From Fodinibius salsisoli (lineage in GTDB: Bacteria; Bacteroidota; Rhodothermia; Balneolales; Balneolaceae): DNA of 44,042 nucleotides. The notes beneath the pieces were generated by a model. The model was not told the DNA's origin and searched no databases. It saw only the letters and a list, made by a program, of their open reading frames with translations. The position numbers and the translations under genes are program-made. Shown here in pieces: positions 16,142 to 25,027 of this stretch. Location: assembly GCF_026229185.1 (NCBI RefSeq), contig NZ_JAGGJA010000022.1:1-44042 (forward strand), read 5' to 3'. Position 1 is the first letter of the stretch. Every line of letters starts with the position of its first letter.

Positions 16142-16507
16142 ATGGATCTGCAAATAAAAGGCACCGTTAAGCAAATCTTAGAAGAACAATCTGGTGAGGG
16201 CAAAAATGGCCCTTGGCGGAAGCGCGACTTTATCCTGGAAACTGCTGGGCAATACCCCAAAAAAATCTGTATCACCCAATGGGGCGACAGTATTGATCAG
16301 GCAAATGTGCAGGAAGGTGAAGACATCATTGCACATATCGATATTCAAAGTCGTGAATACAAAGGAAACTGGTACACTGATGTTAAAGCTTGGAAAGTAG
16401 AACGTGGCGATAGTAATCCGGGAGGCGCGCCACAGGACAATGTACCTTTTAATGATGAAGAACCCTCTATCGATCTTTCTGCCACCGACGATGATATTCC
16501 ATTTTAG
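16142..16507 (+). CDS. DUF3127 protein with SSB-like acidic tail
   Basis: 121 residues. Residues about 1-90 match the DUF3127 single-OB-fold pattern (IKGTVKQILEEQSG, WRKRDFILET, ITQWGDSIDQ, VEGEDIIAHIDI-like, YKGNWYTDVKAWKVE). A short disordered linker rich in Pro, Gly and Asp leads to the final residues DDDIPF. That is nearly identical to the C-terminal tip of single-stranded DNA-binding protein, which docks many repair and replication proteins. A ssDNA-binding or accessory SSB role is therefore plausible. It sits 89 bp after the amidase gene on the same strand. Confidence 0.8.
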   Translation: MDLQIKGTVKQILEEQSGEGKNGPWRKRDFILETAGQYPKKICITQWGDSIDQANVQEGEDIIAHIDIQSREYKGNWYTDVKAWKVERGDSNPGGAPQDNVPFNDEEPSIDLSATDDDIPF

Positions 16508-16525
16508 TGGAGGTATCTGGTAGCA

Positions 16526-19500
16526 CTATTTATCAGGATGGCCGAACCCGCCACCGCCAGGTGTTTTAAGAATGAACCGATCGCCTTTTTGTAGGTCCCG
16601 GCCATCAATGGGGGCTAACTTTTCTTTGGATCCATCTGCATAATGGACCCATTGCTCTCCAGCAGCTCCGGCTTCTGCTCCCTTTAGTCCATAAGGTACT
16701 TCTAATCGATGTTGGGTCAATACCGTCAGTCTGACCGATTCAAGGAACTCAATCTCCCTTATTATGCCATTCCCTCCCCCGTATTCCCCTTCTCCTCCGG
16801 ACTCATCTCGAATCGAATAACGCCTCAGCCGAACGGGATAGCGATACTCCAGAATCTCTGGATCGGTACCCTTGGTGTTTGTCATATGATGATGAACAGC
16901 ATCGGCCCCGTGAAAGCCGGGACCTGCCCCCGTCCCACCTCCTACGGTTTCATAATATCCAAAATAATCGTTCCCAAAGAGCACATTATTCATCGTTCCC
17001 TGGCTACAGGCGACTACTTCAAACGGTTTGAGCAAGGTATCCACTAAGCGCTGGCTCACCTCTGTATTCCCACCAACTACCGCTGGACACTGAGCCGGAT
17101 CCTGGTCAAACTCCGGATTTAAAAGACAATGAGGCAATACAATATCAATTGGTGCCAGTATACCTTCATTGAGAGGTAACGGTTCATTAATCAAGAGTCG
17201 CAGCACATACATCACCACACTATTGACAATAGCGGGTGTAGCATTCAGGTTATGTGGATGTACGGCTGAAGTGCCGGTAAAATCAATTTGCATCCGATTC
17301 TTCTTTACCTGAAATCGAGCTTTCAATTGATTCCCATCATCAAGCAGCTCTTCGCTCACATATTCCCCATCGGGAATATTGATCAGCGTGTCTTCCATTT
17401 TAGAATGTGCATGCTGCTTGAGCGCTTTCATATAGTGGTGGACTTCGTCTAATCCATACTTCTTGGCTAATGCTCTTAACCCTTCTGCGCCCCGATGGTT
17501 TGCAGCCACCGCTGCCTGGAGATCCGCCATATTTTCTTCCACATTCCGGCTGGGATACGTGGCCTCCTTCAAATGCTGCTCAATGTCCTGCCACTTTTCT
17601 TCTCCTCCCCTGATAAGGTACATTGGAGGAATTACGACCCCTTCTTCAGCCAAATTTGTGGCCATTGGGGGCATTGATCCCGGATCTAAACCCCCAATTT
17701 CCGCATGATGAGCCCGACTGGCGGCATAGCCGATACACTGCTTATTTTTGGTAAAAACCGGCGTCACCACTGTTACATCCGGTAAGTGCGACCCGCCGTA
17801 GCCCGGATGATTAGTAACCACAACATCTCCGGGTTCCATGGCTATAGTCTCCATTAGGCGACGAACACATAATCCCAATGCGCCCAGATGAACGGGGATA
17901 TGCGGAGCATTGACGACTAATTCTCCTTCCGGATTAAGTAGCGCGCAGGAAAAGTCCAGTCGATCTTTTACATTCACCGAAACGGCCGTTCGCCGAAGCA
18001 TCTCTCCCATTTCTGTAGCAATGGTGCTAAATCGATTGGTAAAAAGTTCCAGTCGCGCAGCTTCTGGCCTTTGTTCAAAACCGGTAGTGTTGTCCGTAGC
18101 ATCAAAATTTAAAATCAATGTATCTCTTGCATCAACTGCGCCCTTCCAGCCCGGCTCAATGACGATAGTGCTGTGCGGATCTAAAATAAGGGCAGGCCCT
18201 TGAATACAGTCACCGACTGACAAATGATCTCTAATAAAAACAGGGGCTGTTCTTTTATTTCCGTTAAACCAAATGGGCTTGGTAAAAGCCGGAACAGGCC
18301 AATTTTGCTCTCCTGCCAATGGAATAGTCTCCTGCCTGTCCTGAGTTGTTGATGCTACCACCCGCACAGATTCCAATTCTACAGTCCGGCCAGATACCCA
18401 ATGACCATACTGCTTGATATAGCATGTACGAAAGCGATGTGCCAAATCATCACCAGCACTAAATTCTACATCAAGGCTACTCTCTTGCCCCTGAAATCGT
18501 AAGGAACATATTTTTCTGCGCACCCCAATCTTTTGATCTCTTCCAACAGTAGCATATAGCTTTTCTGTTGCTCGGGTTGCCAGCTCCTCGATCATGCCTT
18601 CAACTGATTCATAGACTTCTGACAATGGTTTAAGAACCTGTCGTTCAGCGAACTCTTCAATCCGGGCATGCTGCAAGCCTTCTGCACTAAGCAGCCCTGC
18701 TTCTACGGGAATAACTATATTCTTCATACCCAAATGACGGGCAATGGCACATGCATGTTGACCGCCTGCCCCTCCAAAAGAAGCCAGCGCATATTCATGG
18801 GCATCATATCCCTTTCGAAGGGAGATTTTCTGAATAGCATCTGCCATGCGCTCGTTGGCAATATCAAGGAAACTTTGCAAAACTTCTTCCCGGTGAATAG
18901 TCACCTCAGAAGCTTTTCGCAACTTCTTCAAAATTTGCCGAAACTTCTTATCGGCAGCCTCAGCAATAAGTGGAATATGAAAATTTTGGGGATCCAAACG
19001 TCCCAATAATAGGTTTACATCGGTAATAGTAAACGGACCTCCAGCACCGTAACAAGCCGGGCCGGGATAAGCCCCCGCGCTTTCTGGGCCTACATATAGT
19101 TTGTGTCCATCATAACCACAGATTGAACCTCCTCCCGCTGCCACGGTTTCCACATAGAGGCTGGGAGCCACTAAATGGGCCGATCCTACCTGGTGTTCAA
19201 AAACATATTCATACTCTCCATTGTAACGGGCTACATCCGTACTGGTCCCTCCCATGTCAAAAGAGATAATTTTGTCAAAGCCGGTTTTCTCGCCTTCAGA
19301 AGCAGCTCCCACTACCCCGCCTGCGGGACCGCTCAGCAGACTGTCTTTGGGATCGAACTCCTGGCTTGTGGTTAGCCCACCGGCGCTGGTCATTACCATC
19401 AAAGATCCCTCTTGCATGTGTGTGGCCACATTATCCAAATAACTTTGAATAATGGGTTCCAGATAAGCGTTTACGAGTGTGGTTTCCGCCCGGGGTATAA

Positions 19501-20323
19501 TGCCAATAAAGGGGCTTAGCTCTGAAGATACGGATACATTGGAAAATCCTTTATCCATGAGCCATTTCTTTAGCTCTTGTTCGTGAATATCATTTTTATG
19601 ACTGTGTAACAGGGCTACAGCCACCGATTGAATATCTTGTTGAGAGAGCCTATCAATTTTGGCTTCCAGGGCTGTTAAATCAATGCGTTTGAGCACCTCG
19701 CCTTCTGCTGATAAACGTTCAGGCACTTCTATCACTTCATCATAGATAGGAGGAGTTTTCTCAACCCGAAGTGCAAATAAGTTGGGTCGCTGCTGGTTAC
19801 CGATGGTCAACAAATCGCGATACCCTTCTGTTACAAGCAGGATTGTTGAACCTCCTTTTTCTTCTAATAAAGCATTAGTCCCCTTTGTAGTAGCTAATCG
19901 TAAATCCATGGGTGGCAGAGGCCGACCTACAGGTGTTTCTGTTATCAAACGCGTGGCCAAAATGGGTGCTTCCTCTTCTGTTTTAACTTCAAAAGAGACA
20001 GCAGCAATACTTCCTGTTTCTTCAAAAGGCTCGTCCAGTTCAATGATGGCTTCCTCGGCATGATAGGCCGTTACCTTTCTGGTTATTTCCGGATTGTCGA
20101 GTAAAGAAAAATGGAAGCCTCTGATAAAGCCATCCGGTGCCTCCCAATCTTCTTTAATTTTATATTTTGCAGTTCCGCGCCGCTCTACAATTTTTCCTCT
20201 TAATGCACTGCTACTTAAAACCTTGACTTTTTTTTGATTTCCATCCGGTGTGACAGCAATACAGTCAGTAAAAGTACCGCCGGTGTCGATATAAATAGAC
20301 CAGGGTTTCTCAGAATTATTCAT
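16526..20323 (-). CDS. 5-oxoprolinase (ATP-hydrolysing), fused HyuA-HyuB type
   Basis: Opens 5-oxo-L-proline to glutamate with ATP in the gamma-glutamyl/glutathione cycle. The 1265-residue length equals the single-chain OPLAH form. The HyuA-like half begins with the ATPase loop DTGGTFTDC (13-21), continues with SFDMGGTSTDVAR and GGGSICGYDG, and closes with an Asp/His-rich region. The HyuB-like half starts near residue 760 (RLELFTNRFSTIATEMGEMLRRTA) and contains GDVVVTNHPGYGGSHLPDV and the final PGGGGFGHP. No frameshift or truncation. Specificity for oxoproline rather than hydantoin is inferred from the fused architecture. Confidence 0.92.
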   Translation of the reverse strand: MNNSEKPWSIYIDTGGTFTDCIAVTPDGNQKKVKVLSSSALRGKIVERRGTAKYKIKEDWEAPDGFIRGFHFSLLDNPEITRKVTAYHAEEAIIELDEPFEETGSIAAVSFEVKTEEEAPILATRLITETPVGRPLPPMDLRLATTKGTNALLEEKGGSTILLVTEGYRDLLTIGNQQRPNLFALRVEKTPPIYDEVIEVPERLSAEGEVLKRIDLTALEAKIDRLSQQDIQSVAVALLHSHKNDIHEQELKKWLMDKGFSNVSVSSELSPFIGIIPRAETTLVNAYLEPIIQSYLDNVATHMQEGSLMVMTSAGGLTTSQEFDPKDSLLSGPAGGVVGAASEGEKTGFDKIISFDMGGTSTDVARYNGEYEYVFEHQVGSAHLVAPSLYVETVAAGGGSICGYDGHKLYVGPESAGAYPGPACYGAGGPFTITDVNLLLGRLDPQNFHIPLIAEAADKKFRQILKKLRKASEVTIHREEVLQSFLDIANERMADAIQKISLRKGYDAHEYALASFGGAGGQHACAIARHLGMKNIVIPVEAGLLSAEGLQHARIEEFAERQVLKPLSEVYESVEGMIEELATRATEKLYATVGRDQKIGVRRKICSLRFQGQESSLDVEFSAGDDLAHRFRTCYIKQYGHWVSGRTVELESVRVVASTTQDRQETIPLAGEQNWPVPAFTKPIWFNGNKRTAPVFIRDHLSVGDCIQGPALILDPHSTIVIEPGWKGAVDARDTLILNFDATDNTTGFEQRPEAARLELFTNRFSTIATEMGEMLRRTAVSVNVKDRLDFSCALLNPEGELVVNAPHIPVHLGALGLCVRRLMETIAMEPGDVVVTNHPGYGGSHLPDVTVVTPVFTKNKQCIGYAASRAHHAEIGGLDPGSMPPMATNLAEEGVVIPPMYLIRGGEEKWQDIEQHLKEATYPSRNVEENMADLQAAVAANHRGAEGLRALAKKYGLDEVHHYMKALKQHAHSKMEDTLINIPDGEYVSEELLDDGNQLKARFQVKKNRMQIDFTGTSAVHPHNLNATPAIVNSVVMYVLRLLINEPLPLNEGILAPIDIVLPHCLLNPEFDQDPAQCPAVVGGNTEVSQRLVDTLLKPFEVVACSQGTMNNVLFGNDYFGYYETVGGGTGAGPGFHGADAVHHHMTNTKGTDPEILEYRYPVRLRRYSIRDESGGEGEYGGGNGIIREIEFLESVRLTVLTQHRLEVPYGLKGAEAGAAGEQWVHYADGSKEKLAPIDGRDLQKGDRFILKTPGGGGFGHPDK

Positions 20324-20686
20324 GAAGGGTTTGTATAGATACTTAGCTTGAAGTACCTAACTTATGACTATCAATCAAAAAGTAAAATATTTTATATAAA
20401 AGATATGGTGAGGCTTTATTATTATGGCATAACACTCATTCACCCACAGATAGTGAATCCAAACAAGAAAAATATTTTACCCCCTTCTTATTTCAGCCGA
20501 AGAGTCCGGTTAAAAAAAGTATGAATATCAGGATAAATAAATATATGGTAATTGATTTTCCGTGCTGATAAGCTTCCATAACATCCCTCTTCAATTTTTG
20601 GGTTAAATAAGCTAAGCAAGGTGCCGAGGCACCCTGCTTAACTCGTTTTATCAGTTCCTTGGCTAAGAATCTAACTGATAGTTTTG
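20324..20686. other. 363-bp intergenic region with one strong hairpin
   Basis: Between two minus-strand genes. It should contain the 5-oxoprolinase promoter (AT-rich around 20340-20400) and the end of the 622-residue protein's transcript, marked by the hairpin at 20613-20640. No gene seen. Confidence 0.45.
20613..20640 (-). terminator. Strong hairpin, likely terminator
   Basis: TAAGCAAGGTGCC (20613-20625) pairs with GGCACCCTGCTTA (20628-20640) with one mismatch and a very short loop. It lies 47 bp past the stop of the upstream minus-strand gene. The following T-run is weak (TTATTT a few bases later), so termination is probable rather than certain. Confidence 0.6.
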
Positions 20687-22555
20687 TTACGTATTCCCAT
20701 TACGTTTGCAAAACGCAATTTCATCATGACGATTACTGGGCGTATCGTCTCCATCAGTCAGTAGGACTTGTACACTCATATTGACGATATAAGCGCAAGG
20801 TTCTAAATCTGAGACTGAAAAATCCGGAGTTGCGGTTCCATGATGATCTCCCGGACTTGAAACAGGTGGCATTGTAAAATTATATGGGCCTCCCGGTCCT
20901 GTCATATTAAGACTTACGCTCCCGAGATTTGGATGAGCCGCCGTAAACACTACATCCAAATCAGTGGTTATACCTAAACAACCATGACCCTGTAATTGAG
21001 CAACATCTACCATAGCCACCGCTAACTGGTTGTTTCTGATGTTTGAATACCAATCAGGATGACTATCGATGCCATCATAGAGTGTATTATTTACTGATAT
21101 ATGGTCGCAGGTACCGGCAACCTCTTCCGTTCCTGGGCTCCCCTTTTCCCTTACGATCATCCGTATTGCAAAATGTTTATTTTCTACTAACGGATGCACA
21201 TCTGTTACTGAGTTTCCGGTCACTAATCCCGTTAGATCAACATCTGGGAATGACGCTATACTCCGGCTATTAAGTGATATTAAATTATGATTGGGGGTAA
21301 AAAAACCATCGCCGGTTGAATCCAGTGGATTATCAGCTTCCTGGGGAACTTGTATCCAGTCCACACCACTATCATTTACAATATTTACTGCCAATTCATC
21401 CGGTTGATTCGGCTTAATTACATAATCCACATTTTCGATGGGATTCGGACTGGGTACAGGATAATCGGGATTGGATCTTTGCAAGGTTCCAATTTTCTGT
21501 TTCCCCATCTGAGCTTCTAATACGGGCTCCCAACTTTCCCCACCAAGAAGATTTCCTGAAGGATCTGTCTCATGTACTTCAAAACGATACTCCAAATCAC
21601 TGCCATTAAACTTCTTGGACAAAGTTCCATTTAAACGGAGATTACTAAAAAATGCTCTGTCTGCCCCTACCGTTAATCCGGTTGCTGAAACTATATCATC
21701 TTCATAATCATAACCTCCTATATGACTAAAGAAAGGCAGCGGTTCAGGTGGGGGAATCGATGGGGTATCAGCTAAACATAAGGTTACACAGAAACAAGAA
21801 CCTGCATTTTCTCGATCAGGATCTCTTCCCTTCGAAGGATCTTCAATGAGTAAGGGGGACCCTAAAGTTGTTTCTACATGGAAATAGATATCCGGCCCAC
21901 CAAATAACTCCACATCAATGAAGGTGCCTTGTTTGAAATCATCCGCAGAATAGTAAATCCTGAAATGGCCTGTAGAATCAGTAAGAGCCGAGCCAAGTGG
22001 ATCATCCTGTAACCAGTCTCTGTCGAATGCTGAAACCTTAACTCCAGGTAACGGTATCTCCTTTTCACAATCCAGCACCTGCCCGCAAATAACGTAGGCG
22101 CCTAACAGTTCGCGAATTCGGCACCAAAACCGATGAGATATACAGTATTCCCAAGCGGCTATCTGTCCCTCTTTGGTTTGTCTCCATTGAGGCTGAAGGG
22201 TGGTGATAGTAAACTGTACCGGCGATGTATCGTCGGGGCGTTCATCTTGTCCGGGAGCTCGTTCAACATATACATCAATTTCAAAAGCTTCTCCTTCATA
22301 GTCCTGATTTTCTCCCAGTTCAAAGTTAAACTGGCCGCGCTCTCCGGTTTCTGTTTGAGCAATCAACAATTTTTCCTTGGCTTTAATATCCTTCTCAGAT
22401 AAAATCGAAAACGTATTCTTGGGATTGGCCGTAGCCAAGACGGTTTCCCGCTCTCTTTCTCGAATCCGGTACAACTTAACCACCACATTCGAAAGGTATT
22501 CCTCACAATCATCACATAAGCGTCCACAGAGTGATCCTTTAAATATATAACTCAT
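20687..22555 (-). CDS. Large cysteine-containing beta-sandwich protein, no signal peptide
   Basis: 622 residues; I do not recognise a named family. Residues about 4-105 look like a transthyretin/carboxypeptidase-regulatory type beta-sandwich (GSLCGRLCDDCEEYLSNVVVKLYR ... GERGQFNFEL). Residues about 155-225 form a second and clearer one (CGQVLDCEKEIPLPGVKVSAF ... LTDSTGHFRIYY). The middle and end are beta-rich with Asp/Asn loops. Cysteines cluster at 10, 14, 17, then 138-163 and about 255-265. No signal peptide, lipobox or membrane helix is present, which is odd for such an extracellular-looking protein. Long non-coding DNA on both sides suggests its own promoter and terminator. Confidence 0.7.
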   Translation of the reverse strand: MSYIFKGSLCGRLCDDCEEYLSNVVVKLYRIRERERETVLATANPKNTFSILSEKDIKAKEKLLIAQTETGERGQFNFELGENQDYEGEAFEIDVYVERAPGQDERPDDTSPVQFTITTLQPQWRQTKEGQIAAWEYCISHRFWCRIRELLGAYVICGQVLDCEKEIPLPGVKVSAFDRDWLQDDPLGSALTDSTGHFRIYYSADDFKQGTFIDVELFGGPDIYFHVETTLGSPLLIEDPSKGRDPDRENAGSCFCVTLCLADTPSIPPPEPLPFFSHIGGYDYEDDIVSATGLTVGADRAFFSNLRLNGTLSKKFNGSDLEYRFEVHETDPSGNLLGGESWEPVLEAQMGKQKIGTLQRSNPDYPVPSPNPIENVDYVIKPNQPDELAVNIVNDSGVDWIQVPQEADNPLDSTGDGFFTPNHNLISLNSRSIASFPDVDLTGLVTGNSVTDVHPLVENKHFAIRMIVREKGSPGTEEVAGTCDHISVNNTLYDGIDSHPDWYSNIRNNQLAVAMVDVAQLQGHGCLGITTDLDVVFTAAHPNLGSVSLNMTGPGGPYNFTMPPVSSPGDHHGTATPDFSVSDLEPCAYIVNMSVQVLLTDGDDTPSNRHDEIAFCKRNGNT

Positions 22556-22881
22556 AATTTTTGCCTCTCTTTTCTATTTTTTGTTAAAGTGATATTATTC
22601 TTGGTATTACCTAATTATCTACCAACTCTTTCTCTCAAATCGGATAATTAATGCATTACATAGGTAAGTACCTTTTAAAGGGTAATCCTTACATAAAAAT
22701 ATTTTTTATTTCTGGGCAGGCCCCTACCAGGGATTATCCATTCATTACATGCCTAAAAATTGGGAAACGAATGCACTGTGTTTCTGCCAAACTAATTATT
22801 GTCAACAGACACAAATAAGCATTTGTAGACTCCTCATATTTTTTAATATTAAAAATGCAATATCAAAAAATGCTATGAGTC
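22556..22881. other. 326-bp divergent promoter region
   Basis: Separates the 622-residue protein gene (minus) from the osmolyte operon (plus). AT-rich with several T-runs. No palindrome or promoter could be assigned with confidence. Confidence 0.4.
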
Positions 22882-24048
22882 GTGATTCAATCATTTGAAG
22901 AGATACTCAGTTTGCTTTCCTCCTCTCAAAAAACGGCCAAAGAGCTCAAGGAAATACTACTGGCCAATTTGGTAATGGTCGGAGAAATTCCTGCCCCCAC
23001 ATTTGAGAAAGAGGATCGAATAGAATTCCTGCTTAACAGGTTTAAGGAAGCGGAAATCGCCCACAACTCAGTGGATGAAGCAGGCAATGGCATTGGTATT
23101 TTAGAAGGCTCCTCCAATAAGGAGTCCATTCTATTGGTAGCTCATGCAGATACAGTCTTTGATTCTAAAGTAGACCATACCATCCAGATACAACCGAAGA
23201 CGGTGCAAGGGCCTGGCGTAGCGGATAACAGTTTGGGGCTCGCCGTCCTGGCAACCATCCCTACCATTCTGGAGGAACTGGATATTGAGCTCAGCCATAA
23301 CCTCATCCTGATGGGAGCCACTCGCAGCCTGGGACGGGGCAATCTGAAAGGGCTTCGATTTTTCTTATCCCATTTTGATCAACCCCTGAAAGCTGGTTTA
23401 GGTATTGAAGGAGTAGAGCTGGGACGATTGAGTCATACTTCTATCGGTATGAGACGAGGTGAGCTGACGTGCGAAGTCCCGGAAACCTATGATTGGTCAC
23501 GCTTTGGAGATGCCAGTGCAATCCTCACTATTAATGAGCTTATCAACCGTATCAACAAAATTAAGACGCCACAACGCCCCCGAACGAGTATTGTCTTGGG
23601 ATCGATAGAAGGCGGAAGTTCGTTTACCACAGCAAAAAAAGCAAAGCTACAATTTGAAATTCGCTCCGAGTCGTCAGAGCTGGTTCAGGAGATTCATCAG
23701 AACATGCGGGAAATTGTCGAAGAGGTCTCTTCCCGAAGTGGTGATCGTATTGAACTGGATATTTTTGCCGAAAGACGACCTGGAGGGCTTAAGTTTTCCC
23801 ATCCATTGGTAAAAAGAACGCGACAAATCATGGATCATCTGGATATTGAATCACGCCCCGGCCCCAGTACATCCGAGCTATCAGCATTCATAGATCAAGA
23901 GATTCCGGCTATTACGCTGGGTATATCCAAAGGAAGTAACGTTCGGGGAAAAGATGAAACCGTAGAAATTGAACCGATCTATACCGGCATTGCACAGATA
24001 ATTGGTACCTTGTTAGCTATTGACGGAGGTTATTGTGAAGAAACTTGA
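22882..24048 (+). CDS. M20-fold metallopeptidase-like protein, probably catalytically degenerate
   Basis: 388 residues from a GTG start, with M20 architecture. The first metal motif reads VAHADTV (H88, D90) and the bridging Asp is in GPGVADNSLG (D115). However, the place where M20 enzymes have the catalytic Glu-Glu pair (as in GEEGLGNLRG) reads ATRSLGRGNLKG, residues 146-157, so both Glu are gone. The C-terminal metal His region reads NVRGKDETVEI, also without His. The dimerisation-lid part (about 185-300) is intact. It is probably a non-peptidase. It is the first gene of an overlapping operon with the glucosyl-3-phosphoglycerate synthase, so a role in osmolyte metabolism is likely but undefined. 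Confidence 0.8.
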   Translation: MIQSFEEILSLLSSSQKTAKELKEILLANLVMVGEIPAPTFEKEDRIEFLLNRFKEAEIAHNSVDEAGNGIGILEGSSNKESILLVAHADTVFDSKVDHTIQIQPKTVQGPGVADNSLGLAVLATIPTILEELDIELSHNLILMGATRSLGRGNLKGLRFFLSHFDQPLKAGLGIEGVELGRLSHTSIGMRRGELTCEVPETYDWSRFGDASAILTINELINRINKIKTPQRPRTSIVLGSIEGGSSFTTAKKAKLQFEIRSESSELVQEIHQNMREIVEEVSSRSGDRIELDIFAERRPGGLKFSHPLVKRTRQIMDHLDIESRPGPSTSELSAFIDQEIPAITLGISKGSNVRGKDETVEIEPIYTGIAQIIGTLLAIDGGYCEET

Positions 24049-25027
24049 CCAATGGATTAATAATAACACCTACCACCATTGCCAGTTTTGGGATCTGAAG
24101 AAGTTAGTAGAAGCCAAGGAAAAAAATGAGCTGACGATTTCTCTTTGCCTGCCTACGCTTAATGAAGAAAAGACCATTGGCAAGGAAGTGGTTATCTTTA
24201 AATCTGAACTTGTTGACCGCTATCCCCTGCTGGATGAGATCGCAGTTATCGATTCAGGATCGGATGACAATACCCGTGAAGTAGCCTCAAATTTTGGTGC
24301 GGATGTTTACCTGGCAGACGAAATATTGCCCCATATCAAATCCAAGAAAGGCAAAGGAGAAAACCTCTGGAAAGCAATCTACCAGTTAAAAGGAGATATT
24401 ATCGTTTATGTGGATGCTGATATCAGCAACATCCATCCCCGATTTGTCTATGGACTGGTAGCGCCCCTTATTTATAGAGAGAAAATCAAATACGTCAAAG
24501 CCTTTTATGATCGACCGCTGGCGGTATCGGGAAACGTTCGCGCTTCCGGTGGCGGTCGGGTTACGGAAATCCTTATTCGCCCGCTCTTCTCCCTCTACTT
24601 CCCCGAATTGACCGGTATCATTCAGCCGCTTTCCGGGGAATATGCAGTCCGTCGGGAAGTGCTGGAGCATATCAACTTCCCCATCGGCTATGGTGTTGAG
24701 ACCTCGCACCTGATCGACGTTTACACCAAATATGGACTGGAAGCCTTTGCCCAAACCGACCTCGACCAACGCGTGCATGAAAACAAACCGACACAGGCAC
24801 TGGGAAAGATGGCTTTTGGTATCTTACAAACCTTTATCAAACGAGCCAAACATTTGGGGATCATTGAAAAGATTGATGACTTCCAAACCGTTTTACGGCA
24901 AACACAGGCCAAGGATAAGGTCTATGAACAGGCTGAACTTGAAATTGTGGAAGAAGAACGTCCGCCCATGATTGAAATAGATGCTTATCGTGAAAAGTTT
25001 AACCGTACGTCTGATATACATGAATAG
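24035..25027 (+). CDS. gpgS: Glucosyl-3-phosphoglycerate synthase (GT81)
   Basis: Transfers glucose from a nucleotide sugar to 3-phosphoglycerate, the first step to the osmolyte glucosylglycerate. Motifs: LPTLNEEKTIG (40-50), the nucleotide-sugar binding IDSGSDDNT (72-80), the metal-binding DAD in VYVDADI (127-129), and GGGRVTEILIRPL ... QPLSGEYAVRREVL, which is characteristic of GpgS. I place the start at GTG 24035, five bases after GGAGG (24025-24029), giving 330 residues and a 14-bp overlap with the M20-like gene. A TTG 15 bases upstream is in frame but has no SD. Translationally coupled on both sides. Confidence 0.92.
   Translation: MKKLDQWINNNTYHHCQFWDLKKLVEAKEKNELTISLCLPTLNEEKTIGKEVVIFKSELVDRYPLLDEIAVIDSGSDDNTREVASNFGADVYLADEILPHIKSKKGKGENLWKAIYQLKGDIIVYVDADISNIHPRFVYGLVAPLIYREKIKYVKAFYDRPLAVSGNVRASGGGRVTEILIRPLFSLYFPELTGIIQPLSGEYAVRREVLEHINFPIGYGVETSHLIDVYTKYGLEAFAQTDLDQRVHENKPTQALGKMAFGILQTFIKRAKHLGIIEKIDDFQTVLRQTQAKDKVYEQAELEIVEEERPPMIEIDAYREKFNRTSDIHE

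Noticed and set aside
22882-24048. Calling it an active M20 peptidase or deacetylase
   Set aside because: The catalytic Glu-Glu pair and final metal His are replaced, so enzyme activity should not be assumed.
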